The notes beneath the pieces are model-generated. The model was not told the origin of the DNA and searched no databases. It saw only the letters and a list, made by a program, of their open reading frames with translations. A program made the translations under genes and the position numbers. Source: Clostridiales bacterium (GTDB lineage Bacteria; Bacillota; Clostridia; Mahellales; Mahellaceae). From it: a stretch of DNA of 32,951 nucleotides. The DNA lies in assembly GCA_030156435.1 (NCBI GenBank), contig JASGMM010000019.1:1-32951 (forward strand), written 5' to 3'. Shown one piece after another: positions 24,879 through 32,879 of this stretch. Numbering within the stretch: the first letter of the stretch is position 1; every line of letters starts with the position of its first letter.

Positions 24879-25523
24879 ATGGCAGAAATTAATTTTAATC
24901 CTGAACAGCATCTTACCAAATTGCCCATAAGGCGAAGAGATGCCGAAACCGGGCGTTGGCGCAACGAATCGGCCGATTATATGGAAGTAAAATGGCGCAT
25001 GGTATGGTTTAGAAGCGAAAATACGCAAAACACCCATACTGTTATAAAAGATAAGATAATAGATATAGAACGTCGATTTGCTTACTTTGAGGTAGAAGTC
25101 ACGGACAGCAAAGGCAATGTAGAGATGGGTGTGGGATCCGAAACGGGCGATGATTTTGAGGATTATATAGAAAAGGCATATACCAAGGCTTATGGCAGAG
25201 CATTAGCGGCGTTGGGTTACGGAACGCAATTTGCTCCGGAAATCAGCGATGACAACGCAGTCGTCGACGCTCCTGTCAGCCATCCTACTGCTGAAACAAC
25301 AGCGGTAAATGCTAATGTGCATCACGCTGACGATGGTATAACAGATCCCCAGAGAAGGGCTATATATGCCATATATACGGCTATAGGGCTTACCGAAGAA
25401 CAGATGCGCGACATTATACACAGACGATATAACAAGGATGACAGCAAAAAGCTAAGCAAACAGGAAGCGTCTGATCTTATAGATTATCTGAATGATATTC
25501 GAGTGACCAAGGAAACGACATGA
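24879..25523 (+). CDS. Putative Rad52-like single-strand annealing protein
   Basis: A 214-residue protein. Residues 1-115 match a family I know from Clostridia and other bacteria by its pattern: FNPEQHLTKL at the start, YMEVKWRMVWFR, ETGDDFEDYIEKAYTKAYGRALAALGYGTQF. The last block, acidic then A-x-T-x-A-x-GRAL-x-x-LGYG, resembles the core of phage and bacterial Rad52/Sak-type proteins that anneal complementary single strands in recombination. After a low-complexity linker (about 125-145) the C-terminus (ITDPQRRAIYAIYTAIGLTEEQMRDII to the end) is a small helical domain also found at the ends of phage annealing proteins. ATG 24879 follows GAGAGGTG. No other phage gene is near. Function is inferred from fold resemblance. 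Confidence 0.6.
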   Translation: MAEINFNPEQHLTKLPIRRRDAETGRWRNESADYMEVKWRMVWFRSENTQNTHTVIKDKIIDIERRFAYFEVEVTDSKGNVEMGVGSETGDDFEDYIEKAYTKAYGRALAALGYGTQFAPEISDDNAVVDAPVSHPTAETTAVNANVHHADDGITDPQRRAIYAIYTAIGLTEEQMRDIIHRRYNKDDSKKLSKQEASDLIDYLNDIRVTKETT

Positions 25524-25530
25524 TGCAGTA

Positions 25531-25559
25531 TTGTCAGGCCATACTGAATAAGATATACT
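25531..25559 (+). promoter_or_regulatory. Promoter upstream of the DUF1015 gene
   Basis: TTGTCA at 25531-25536, a 17-base spacer and TATACT at 25554-25559, about 43 bases before the GTG start at 25602. Confidence 0.7.
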
Positions 25560-25601
25560 ATATGATAGAGAATCTATTAATGAAGAAGAGGAGAATTTAT
25601 A

Positions 25602-26903
25602 GTGGCTCAGATAAAAGCTTTTAACGGTATAAGATATAGCGAACAATATAAGGAGGATATGGCCAAGCTAACAGCGCCGCCTTATGATGTTATATCAGAG
25701 CAGCAACAGAAGGCATTGTATGATATTCACCCGTATAACGTTATAAGGCTGGAGTATGGCCTGACACAAGGAGATGATGAGGCTGACAATCGCTATACCA
25801 GGGCCGCCGCATATTTAGAGCAATGGCTGCGAGATGGCGTCCTGGTCCAGGATAAATCTCCGGCAATATATGTTTACCAACAGAGTTTTGCCCTCGATGA
25901 CGGGCGTAGGCTTACACGCACCGGATTTATATCGCTGGTGAAACTAGAGGAATTCTCCAAGGGTGTTGTATTGCCTCATGAGTATACCCTTTCCAAACCC
26001 AAGACCGACAGATTAAATCTCATGCGCGCTTGTAAGGCCAACTTCAGCCAGATATTCTCTTTATATGAAGATTCTGATGCTAAAGTATCACGTATATTAG
26101 AGGACATAATACGGCAACCGGCTGATATGGATTTTGTTGACGGAGAGGGCATATCGAATAAATTGTGGTCTATATGTGACCAGGATGCTATAAAGGCTAT
26201 ACAGCATGCTATGTCCGATAAACAACTATTCATAGCCGATGGCCACCATCGCTACGAAACGGCGCTTAATTTCAGGGATGAAATGCGTATGATAACAGGC
26301 AAATCCGATGGCGAGCAGCCTTTCGACTACGTTATGATGATGATGGTGGCTATGGAAGATCCGGGATTGGTGATACTGCCGACGCACAGAATAATAAAAA
26401 ATATAAAAGATTTGGATAAGGATACCTTGTTAAATGATATATCATCGGAATTCGATGTACAAGCGCTGAATGTATGTTCTTGTGAAGTATCGACCGTAAT
26501 AGAGCAACACGAAACCGACGAGATGCCGTTTTTTGTATATTATGACGGACGACGGTTTTATGCTTTACAGCTAAAAAGCTGGGCCGATGTGGATAAGGCG
26601 TTGCCAGATAAGCCGCGCGCTTATAAGCAACTAGACGTATCAGTGCTGCATTCTTTGATAATAGATCGCCTGTTGAAAATAGACGAGTATAGCGCGGCTC
26701 AACAAACATACATAACCTATACGCGCGATATATCAGAAGCTGTGGAGGCGGTGAAAGACGGTGACGCTCAACTGGCTTTCATATTACGTCCTACCAAGAT
26801 AGAACAAGTGAAGGCTGTAGCGTTGGCAGGAGAAAAGATGCCACAGAAGTCTACTTATTTCTACCCTAAATTATTGACCGGTTTGGTGATATATAAGTTC
26901 TAG
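25602..26903 (+). CDS. DUF1015 family protein
   Basis: A 433-residue soluble protein of the widespread DUF1015 family. Diagnostic features are the N-terminal IKAFNGIRYS and LTAPPYDVIS (residues 24-32), LPHEYTLSKPKTDRLNLMRACKANFSQIF (about 124-152) and the strongly conserved ADGHHRYETAL at 212-222. The biochemical role was long unknown; members are often encoded near serine-biosynthesis genes, but none is seen here, so I give no reaction. The start is GTG 25602, supported by AAGAGGAGAA upstream and by a promoter at 25531-25559. The ferritin-like gene follows after 44 bases containing a perfect inverted repeat. Confidence 0.85.
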   Translation: MAQIKAFNGIRYSEQYKEDMAKLTAPPYDVISEQQQKALYDIHPYNVIRLEYGLTQGDDEADNRYTRAAAYLEQWLRDGVLVQDKSPAIYVYQQSFALDDGRRLTRTGFISLVKLEEFSKGVVLPHEYTLSKPKTDRLNLMRACKANFSQIFSLYEDSDAKVSRILEDIIRQPADMDFVDGEGISNKLWSICDQDAIKAIQHAMSDKQLFIADGHHRYETALNFRDEMRMITGKSDGEQPFDYVMMMMVAMEDPGLVILPTHRIIKNIKDLDKDTLLNDISSEFDVQALNVCSCEVSTVIEQHETDEMPFFVYYDGRRFYALQLKSWADVDKALPDKPRAYKQLDVSVLHSLIIDRLLKIDEYSAAQQTYITYTRDISEAVEAVKDGDAQLAFILRPTKIEQVKAVALAGEKMPQKSTYFYPKLLTGLVIYKF

Positions 26904-26914
26904 CAATAGGGCAT

Positions 26915-26935
26915 ACTAGTTAAAAATTAACTAGT
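26915..26935. promoter_or_regulatory. Perfect inverted repeat upstream of the ferritin-like gene
   Basis: ACTAGTTAA (26915-26923) and TTAACTAGT (26927-26935) are exact complements across AAA. The right arm abuts the ribosome site TGGAG (26935-26939). It could be an operator or an RNA hairpin controlling access to that site; there is no U-tract for termination. Confidence 0.6.
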
Positions 26936-26947
26936 GGAGTGAAATAT

Positions 26948-27403
26948 ATGGATCAGCAAGCTATAGTAGATAAATTGAATTGGTTCTATGCTCTGGAATT
27001 GACCCAGGTCGATAATTATATGGCCCAGGCTGAATTTGTATTGGATCAATATGTATCTCAGGCACTGAAACGCTTCGCTTCTATAGAACAGCAACATGTC
27101 GATAACATAGCCGCACAGATGAAGCGTTTTGATGTTATACCCAGTAAAGCGGGAAACATACTGGCGCCTCAATTAGGTAAAATATTAGGCAATGTTTTGG
27201 GTACGGGCGGCATATTCCTGCTTTTAAAAACAAATGTGGCTATTGAACAAAAGGCCATGAGCGATTATAAGGATTTTATTGCTGAAGTAAATGATGCTGA
27301 GTTATTAAAAGTGCTATGGTCAAATCTCATAGATGAAGACCTCCACAACGCATGGATGTTCAATAAAGCAGAGCAATTGGCTATGGAAGAGGAGAAAGGA
27401 TAA
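26948..27403 (+). CDS. Ferritin-like diiron protein
   Basis: A 151-residue four-helix protein. The expected diiron ligands are all visible: a glutamate in FYALELTQVDNYMAQAE, ExxH in ASIEQQHVDNIA, a glutamate in NVAIEQKAMSDY and ExxH in LIDEDLHNAWMF. Between helices two and three there is a glycine-rich stretch (GKILGNVLGTGGIF). Such proteins oxidise or store iron or react with peroxide; without a rubredoxin domain it is not a rubrerythrin. A GTG at 26939 is in frame but sits in the ribosome site itself, so ATG 26948 (eight bases after TGGAG) is chosen. The flavoprotein gene follows four bases later and may supply electrons or simply share the transcript. Confidence 0.8.
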   Translation: MDQQAIVDKLNWFYALELTQVDNYMAQAEFVLDQYVSQALKRFASIEQQHVDNIAAQMKRFDVIPSKAGNILAPQLGKILGNVLGTGGIFLLLKTNVAIEQKAMSDYKDFIAEVNDAELLKVLWSNLIDEDLHNAWMFNKAEQLAMEEEKG

Positions 27404-27407
27404 CACG

Positions 27408-28574
27408 ATGATATATGATCTGGCCATCATAGGCGCCGGTCCTGCCGGAAGTGCTGCGGCCAAAGCCGCTTCAGAAGGCGGCTTGTCGGTATTGTTGTTG
27501 GACAAGGCTGTGTTCCCGCGGGATAAAACATGCGGGGGTATGCTGTCTGCCAAAGCGCTGGATGAATTGGGCTTTGAGCTTCCCGATGAATTGATACAGC
27601 ACGAGGTACATAAAGTAAGGGTATATGGTTATAATCTGGATAGCAGCGAATGGGACGAGAAACGCACGATAGGCAAGACGGTCAAACGCCGGCATTTCGA
27701 TGATTTTTTGCTACATAAAGCCATCGACACTGGCGTTGATTTCATCGATGGGGCAAAGCTTACAGCAATCGATCAGAATAGTACAGGCATAGAAATACAA
27801 ACCAGTAAAGGCCGTTTTACTGCCAGATATGCCATAGGCGCAGATGGCGTATTCAGCCCTACGGCGGCATTAACCAGTATACACGGCCGTTTACCAGCTT
27901 GGCAGATGGGATTCACCATGGAAGCCGAAATTCATATGCCGGTGCTGAGCAGGGATTATGGAACAGCTGAGTTCTATTTTATACCCTTCCTAGGAGGTTT
28001 CGGCTGGGCATTCCCTCAAAAAGATGGCTATAATATAGGCGTGGGGTGCGTGGCATGGAATCATAAGCGTTTGACATCATATTTTTATGAATTTACGGAA
28101 AGGATATTGAAACACAAGGGAATCAATTCACCTTTGCCCAAAGCAAAAGGTTGTTTTCTTCCGGCAGGCGGAATTCCGAGAAGGATAAGCAAAAGCAGTA
28201 TTGTGTTGGCAGGTGATGCAGCCGGATTCGTGGACCCGTTTTCCGGAGAGGGTATATACTATGCTCTGCGCAGCGGTCATATAGCCGCTCAAACGCTGCT
28301 GGAAGTTATAAAAACTGGCGATGACTGGGGTAAGACATACGCGCACAGATGTGCAGCCGAGTTCTATCATGATTTTCGCCTTTCCCTTTTGGTGGCGCTG
28401 GTATCAGGCAAAAAAACGCAATTCCAATACGATGTGCTGAAAGAAAATCCAAGTATGGTGAGAGCTATACCAATTATAATGTGTCAAAGGCATCCGTATG
28501 ATACAGTGTTGAAAGAGAATCTCTTACCTATGCCAAGTAGAATGTTTAGAACTCTTATACATAAACATGTATAA
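27408..28574 (+). CDS. FAD-dependent oxidoreductase, geranylgeranyl reductase family
   Basis: A 389-residue flavoprotein. The N-terminal Rossmann motif is LAIIGAGPAGSAAAKAASEGG with an acidic end at LLLDK, followed by the family block FPRDKTCGGMLSAKALDELGF. YAIGADGVFSPT and the second FAD-binding motif IVLAGDAAGFVDPFSGEGIYYALRSG complete the fold. Family members reduce isoprenoid double bonds of lipids or quinones, or act as related monooxygenase-like reductases. An ORF starting at 27333 would overlap the ferritin-like gene; ATG 27408 after GAGGAGAAAGGA is the real start. No isoprenoid gene lies nearby, so the substrate is open. Confidence 0.87.
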   Translation: MIYDLAIIGAGPAGSAAAKAASEGGLSVLLLDKAVFPRDKTCGGMLSAKALDELGFELPDELIQHEVHKVRVYGYNLDSSEWDEKRTIGKTVKRRHFDDFLLHKAIDTGVDFIDGAKLTAIDQNSTGIEIQTSKGRFTARYAIGADGVFSPTAALTSIHGRLPAWQMGFTMEAEIHMPVLSRDYGTAEFYFIPFLGGFGWAFPQKDGYNIGVGCVAWNHKRLTSYFYEFTERILKHKGINSPLPKAKGCFLPAGGIPRRISKSSIVLAGDAAGFVDPFSGEGIYYALRSGHIAAQTLLEVIKTGDDWGKTYAHRCAAEFYHDFRLSLLVALVSGKKTQFQYDVLKENPSMVRAIPIIMCQRHPYDTVLKENLLPMPSRMFRTLIHKHV

Positions 28575-28578
28575 AAAA

Positions 28579-28620
28579 CCTTCAGCCTATCAAAACTAGT
28601 TATAAAATATAGGCTGGAGG
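28579..28620 (+). promoter_or_regulatory. Hairpin that buries the gerA-type ribosome-binding site
   Basis: CCTTCAGCCTAT (28579-28590) pairs along all twelve positions with ATAGGCTGGAGG (28609-28620), with one G-U pair. The 3' arm ends in GGAGG, the Shine-Dalgarno of the gene starting at 28628. There is no U-tract, so the fold would block translation more than terminate transcription. Confidence 0.7.
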
Positions 28621-28627
28621 TAGTTAA

Positions 28628-30226
28628 ATGCCGATAAAGGTTATAAAACGTAAGAAGAATAAATCTGATAAAGTCAATACACCGACTTCATCTGCTATGA
28701 TAGCCCCGACAGCTACTTCTTTATATAACAAATTAGAAGATAACATTAGCCTGTTTTCGGCTTTATTTTCTGATTGTTCCGATGTAATATTTCGCCGTTT
28801 CCAAATAGGAAAGGATAATCCTTTACTGGCAGCCATAATATATGTAGACGGTTTGGTAAACCGCCAAAGCGTAGACCTTGAAATAATGGAACCGCTTATG
28901 TACTTTACGCGCATCGACCAAAAAGACACCATGTCGAACATCGATATCGAGATCATAAAACAGCTCAATATAACGGTAGGCGAAATAAAAGAGGATCAAA
29001 ATGTAATGAGCATTGTAAACGCGATATTATCAGGCGATACGGCTATGTTTATAGATAACTTTCCTATTGCCCTTATACTCAATAGCCGTGGCTGGGAAAA
29101 CCGCGGTATCCAAGAGCCTACCACCGAAAATGTGATACGCGGGCCTAAAGAGGGTTTTACAGAAACCGTTCGCTTTAATACGGCGCTCTTGAGGCGGCGC
29201 ATTAAGGATCCAAAGCTTAAGATAAAGGGATTCAAGCTCGGCAAGCGCACCAAGACCGACGTGGTCATAGCGTATATGGACGATATAGTAAACAAGACAT
29301 TACTCCAAGAGGTTGAAAAAAGGCTCAACACGATAGATACCGATGCCATATTTGAAAGCGGCTATATAGAACAATTTATAGAAGACAGCCCTTTTTCACC
29401 TTTCCCTCAGATGCAAACCACCGAGCGACCGGATAAAGTGGCCGGAAACCTATTGGAAGGCCGAGTAGCCATACTAGTCGATGGAACACCGATGGCCCTG
29501 ATAGCGCCGGCTACCTTTGCTCAACTTTATCAGTCTCCTGAAGATTATTATGAGCGAGCTATATTTGGTACGGCAGTTCGGCTGATACGTCTATTGGGCC
29601 TGTTTTTAGCCACATCGCTGCCGTCTTTTTATGTGGCTGTATTAACTTATCATCATGAAATGATACCTACGCAATTGGTGCTCGCACTGGCCCGTTCACG
29701 CATGGGCGTACCGTTCCCGGCAATATTGGAAGCCTTGCTTATGGAGGGTGTGATAGAAATATTGCGCGAGGCCACTACGCGTCTGCCGGGTACTATAGGG
29801 CAAACCATAGGCATTATAGGCACGCTGGTCATAGGACAGGCCGCTGTAGCGGCCAAACTGGTCAGCCCCGCTATGATAATAATAGTGGCTATAACCGCTA
29901 TAGGCGCATATATCACACCAAATTATAGTACCACTTATTCCATACGTTTCATACGGTTTCCGCTTATGCTAGCGGCCGCTTTTTTCGGCGTATTTGGTAT
30001 AGCGGCTATGTGGCTCTTTATTATAATTCATCTGGCAGGTTTAGAGAGTTTCGGCATACCATATCTGGCTCCTGTAGCCCCGCTTAAGCTATCAGATATA
30101 AAGGATACCATCGTGCGTTTGCCATTATGGGCTATGAAGAAGCGCCCCATGATACCTGAAAATCGAAATCTTATAAGACAAGGTAGCAGTACTGTGGCGT
30201 CATCGAGGAGGAGAACCAAGTGGTAA
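28628..30226 (+). CDS. Spore germination protein, GerA family (A subunit of a germinant receptor)
   Basis: Subunit A of a Ger-type nutrient receptor in the spore inner membrane. The 532-residue protein has a soluble N-terminal region (1 to about 290) with DCSDVIFRRFQIG, YVDGLVNRQ, and GPKEGFTETVRFNTALLRRRI. The strongly conserved QTTERPDKVAGNLLEGRVAILVDGTP follows, and then four to five membrane segments (GTAVRLIRLLGLFLATSLPSFYVAV onward), ending in a basic tail. These residues are typical of GerAA/GerKA. ATG 28628 lies seven bases after GGAGG, which is within a predicted hairpin. The stop overlaps gerB by 7 bases. Specificity cannot be read; no symbol beyond the family is given. Confidence 0.93.
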   Translation: MPIKVIKRKKNKSDKVNTPTSSAMIAPTATSLYNKLEDNISLFSALFSDCSDVIFRRFQIGKDNPLLAAIIYVDGLVNRQSVDLEIMEPLMYFTRIDQKDTMSNIDIEIIKQLNITVGEIKEDQNVMSIVNAILSGDTAMFIDNFPIALILNSRGWENRGIQEPTTENVIRGPKEGFTETVRFNTALLRRRIKDPKLKIKGFKLGKRTKTDVVIAYMDDIVNKTLLQEVEKRLNTIDTDAIFESGYIEQFIEDSPFSPFPQMQTTERPDKVAGNLLEGRVAILVDGTPMALIAPATFAQLYQSPEDYYERAIFGTAVRLIRLLGLFLATSLPSFYVAVLTYHHEMIPTQLVLALARSRMGVPFPAILEALLMEGVIEILREATTRLPGTIGQTIGIIGTLVIGQAAVAAKLVSPAMIIIVAITAIGAYITPNYSTTYSIRFIRFPLMLAAAFFGVFGIAAMWLFIIIHLAGLESFGIPYLAPVAPLKLSDIKDTIVRLPLWAMKKRPMIPENRNLIRQGSSTVASSRRRTKW

Positions 30227-31335
30227 ACCCTAATCTAAATAAAGACGATTCCATATCATTATGGCAATTGTTTGCAATATTAGAAAATAGTATTTTGGGT
30301 ACAGGCCTGCTCAATATAGCCAAGACAGTATCCAAGGTTTCCGGACAAAATGCATGGATATCAACTCTATTGGCCGGGCTTATCATCATACCATTTTTAT
30401 GGTGTTATAGTTCATTATCAAGACGGTTCCCGGGCCATACGTTAGTGGATTATTCTACCAAGATAGTCGGAAAGCTGCTTGGCAATATGGCAAACATATC
30501 GTATATATCGTTTGAGATCCTTATAGCAGCACTTGTGTTGCGTATAATGGCCGACTTTATATCCACATGGTTTCTTCCGAATACGCCTATTGAAAGCCTT
30601 CTGATAATAACATTATTCCTGGTTATATATATGTCTCAAGGTGGTATAAGGACCATAGCGCGTACGAGTGAGATTATATTATTTCTAGTGGCCCCTTTTA
30701 TAATATTGCTTATACCGCCGGCTACGCGCATAGAGATAAACAATCTGAAACCCGTCTTACAAAGCGGTTATGTCAGTATAATTAAAGGTAGTATACCTGC
30801 ACTATATGCTTTCTACGGCTTTGAGGTGTTATTTATAGCATCGGCTTTTATAAGCGATACCAAAAAAATATTTCGAACATCCGCCACGTGCATAAGCATC
30901 AACGTTGTTTTTTATACATTGGTAGTAATAGCTATAATAGGCGTTATGGGTACTGAGATACTTAAATATATAAATTACCCTACTATATATTATATAAAAA
31001 GTGAGCGTTTCCCATTTTTTGAGAGAGTAGATTTATTCTTTGCCTTCTTTTGGACGTTTAATATATTTATGACTATAGGCATTGCGTTTTATAGCGCCGT
31101 ACTGGGCATATCGCAGCTATTGAGTCTTAAACCCAAATATGGTAGGAATGTCGGTTGGATATTGGCTATAGCTGTTTATTTTATAGCTAAAACACCAAAA
31201 AACAGCATAGAAGTGACGACGTACATACAATATATATCTTATATAGGCATAGCGGTCGCTATACTGATGCCTGCTATATTGGCTATCGTAGCTACTATAA
31301 GGCATATTGATGTAAAGGATGGCGGTAACGTATGA
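30220..31335 (+). CDS. Spore germination protein, GerB family (permease-like B subunit)
   Basis: Subunit B of the receptor, a member of the APC-type transporter group, thought to bind the germinant. The 371-residue protein has about ten hydrophobic segments, starting with LFAILENSILGTGLLNIAKTVS. It also shows the middle signature GYVSIIKGSIPALYAFYGFEVLF and SAFISDTKKIFR. The start is a GTG inside the end of the A gene, behind GAGGAGGAG. It overlaps the C gene by the common ATGA arrangement. Length and layout are normal. Confidence 0.92.
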   Translation: MVNPNLNKDDSISLWQLFAILENSILGTGLLNIAKTVSKVSGQNAWISTLLAGLIIIPFLWCYSSLSRRFPGHTLVDYSTKIVGKLLGNMANISYISFEILIAALVLRIMADFISTWFLPNTPIESLLIITLFLVIYMSQGGIRTIARTSEIILFLVAPFIILLIPPATRIEINNLKPVLQSGYVSIIKGSIPALYAFYGFEVLFIASAFISDTKKIFRTSATCISINVVFYTLVVIAIIGVMGTEILKYINYPTIYYIKSERFPFFERVDLFFAFFWTFNIFMTIGIAFYSAVLGISQLLSLKPKYGRNVGWILAIAVYFIAKTPKNSIEVTTYIQYISYIGIAVAILMPAILAIVATIRHIDVKDGGNV

Positions 31336-32447
31336 AGCGCTGTGTTATTGGCGTAGCGGTTATGCTAGCATTATCATTGATGCTAACGGGATGTTGGGAT
31401 GCCAAACAGCTCCAGGATATGTATATGAGTTACGGTATAGGTATAGATACAGCAGAGAACCAGCCTAATATGGTAACAGTAACATTGACAGCTCCTACGT
31501 TAACCGAAGGCGCAAAAGAGCAGCTACAGATTTTATCAAGCCAGGGCCATTCTATAGACGAAGCCATAAACGATATGCAGGCTAAAAGCCATCAAATAAT
31601 ATCGGTGGCCCATGACCGCGTGTTGGTTATAGGAGAACAAGCCGCAAAAAACGGTATTTCAGAATACCTGGACACCTTTGTGCGCAATCCGTCTATAAGA
31701 AATGACATGTACGTAACGGTTGCAAAGGGTAAAGCGGAAGAGCTGCTCAATATTCAGCTTAAACAAGATCCATTCATAGCATTGTATTTAACTCAACTTT
31801 TAGAGAAAAACCGAAGGTTATCCAAGGTACCTTTGGTAACCGTAGTAGATTTATTTGGCAAAACGATCGATAAAGATAGCGACCCAGTGTTGCCTTATGT
31901 AGAGGTAACTAAAAGCAAGGATGGATTGATTGCCCGGGGAATAGCGGTTTTTGCCGATGATAAATATAAAGGCAATTTATTAAACGATGGAGCCGTGGTT
32001 TTTATGATGATGAGCAATAAAGCAAAGAGCGTAAATCTAACGTATAAGAGCTTTAAATCAACAGAGAACGATGATGTTTATTCCACTGTCAATATACATG
32101 GCATTAGCAACGATATAAAATGTAGATTGAATGGGGATAAACTATCTATAGATATGAAGGTAAAGGGCGATGCCGATCTGATAGAGCATAAAGTCACGCG
32201 ACCGTTAAGCGAGAGCGATATAGGACGTGAGGAGCAAGCGTTGGAACGGGAACTTATAAGCGATATGAATGATGTAATGAGAAAATTGCAGAAAGAATAT
32301 GGGTCTGATCCTCTAGGGTTAGGTCAATGCGTCAAAATAGAATATCCGGATTATTATAATAATATCGATTGGAAAAGCATATATCCTGACGTAGATGTAA
32401 ACATATCGACCGATATAAATATAAACCGTATAGGTACATCCAGCTGA
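31332..32447 (+). CDS. Spore germination lipoprotein, GerC family (C subunit)
   Basis: Subunit C of the receptor, a lipoprotein on the outer face of the inner spore membrane. The 371-residue precursor has a signal peptide (VIGVAVMLALSLM) and lipobox LTGC, directly followed by the GerC hallmark WDAKQLQDM. Internal blocks SHQIISVAHDRVLVIGEQAA, VRNPSIRNDMYVTVAKGKA and AVFADDKYKGNL are characteristic. The C-terminal third contains the later conserved region with LERELISDMNDVMRKLQKEYGSDPLGLG. It is the third gene of an A-B-C order and overlaps gerB by four bases. Confidence 0.93.
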   Translation: MKRCVIGVAVMLALSLMLTGCWDAKQLQDMYMSYGIGIDTAENQPNMVTVTLTAPTLTEGAKEQLQILSSQGHSIDEAINDMQAKSHQIISVAHDRVLVIGEQAAKNGISEYLDTFVRNPSIRNDMYVTVAKGKAEELLNIQLKQDPFIALYLTQLLEKNRRLSKVPLVTVVDLFGKTIDKDSDPVLPYVEVTKSKDGLIARGIAVFADDKYKGNLLNDGAVVFMMMSNKAKSVNLTYKSFKSTENDDVYSTVNIHGISNDIKCRLNGDKLSIDMKVKGDADLIEHKVTRPLSESDIGREEQALERELISDMNDVMRKLQKEYGSDPLGLGQCVKIEYPDYYNNIDWKSIYPDVDVNISTDININRIGTSS

Positions 32448-32496
32448 TTATATGATATAATAAAGCTGAACAGCGACAATACGTAAGGAGAGCTTT

Positions 32497-32871
32497 ATGA
32501 GAAAGGGTTATATTCAAGTATATACCGGTAACGGTAAAGGTAAAACTACAGCGGCTCTTGGATTGGCAATGCGGGCTGTAGGGCGGGGCCTAAAGGTTAT
32601 AATGATTCAGTTTCTTAAAGGCATAGATAGCGGCGAACTCCATTCCGCTCAGCGTTTGGCCCCCGAGTTTACCATATATCGTTTTGAGTCATCGCATAAA
32701 TTTATAAGAGATATGAGCGACGATGAATTGGCACAGCTCAGGCAGGATATAAGCCGCGGTTTTGGCTTTGCCAAACAGGTGATACGAGAAAATGCATGCG
32801 ATATACTTATACTGGATGAGATTATGGCGGCCATACACAGCGGCTTTGTAAGGAAGGCTCTCGAAAACTAA
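32497..32871 (+). pseudogene. cobA: Cob(I)alamin adenosyltransferase, CobA/BtuR type, 3' truncated
   Basis: CobA/BtuR enzymes transfer adenosyl from ATP to cob(I)alamin to form coenzyme B12. The 124 residues here carry an excellent start: GYIQVYTGNGKGKTTAALGLAMRA with the P-loop at 11-19, IMIQFLKG, and the Walker-B-like ILILDEIMAAIHSGF. Family members are about 170-200 residues; the missing 50 or more should include the LVLTGR and EMRxxKHP blocks. After SGFV the chain reads RKALEN and stops at 32871. None of the three forward frames of the remaining 80 bases restores the family sequence. AAGGAGAG precedes ATG 32497, so the front end is well formed. It may be inactive or a partial copy. Confidence 0.75.
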
Positions 32872-32879
32872 CTGGGAAT

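Noticed and set aside
26515-26935. Terminator at the end of the DUF1015 gene
   Set aside because: The only hairpin candidate is the inverted repeat at 26915-26935, which lacks a U-tract and sits on the next ribosome site.
28555-28574. Inverted repeat TTATACAT-AAAC-ATGTATAA at the stop codon of the flavoprotein
   Set aside because: The 8-bp stem is AT-rich and followed by A residues, not U. It could be chance and I give it no role.
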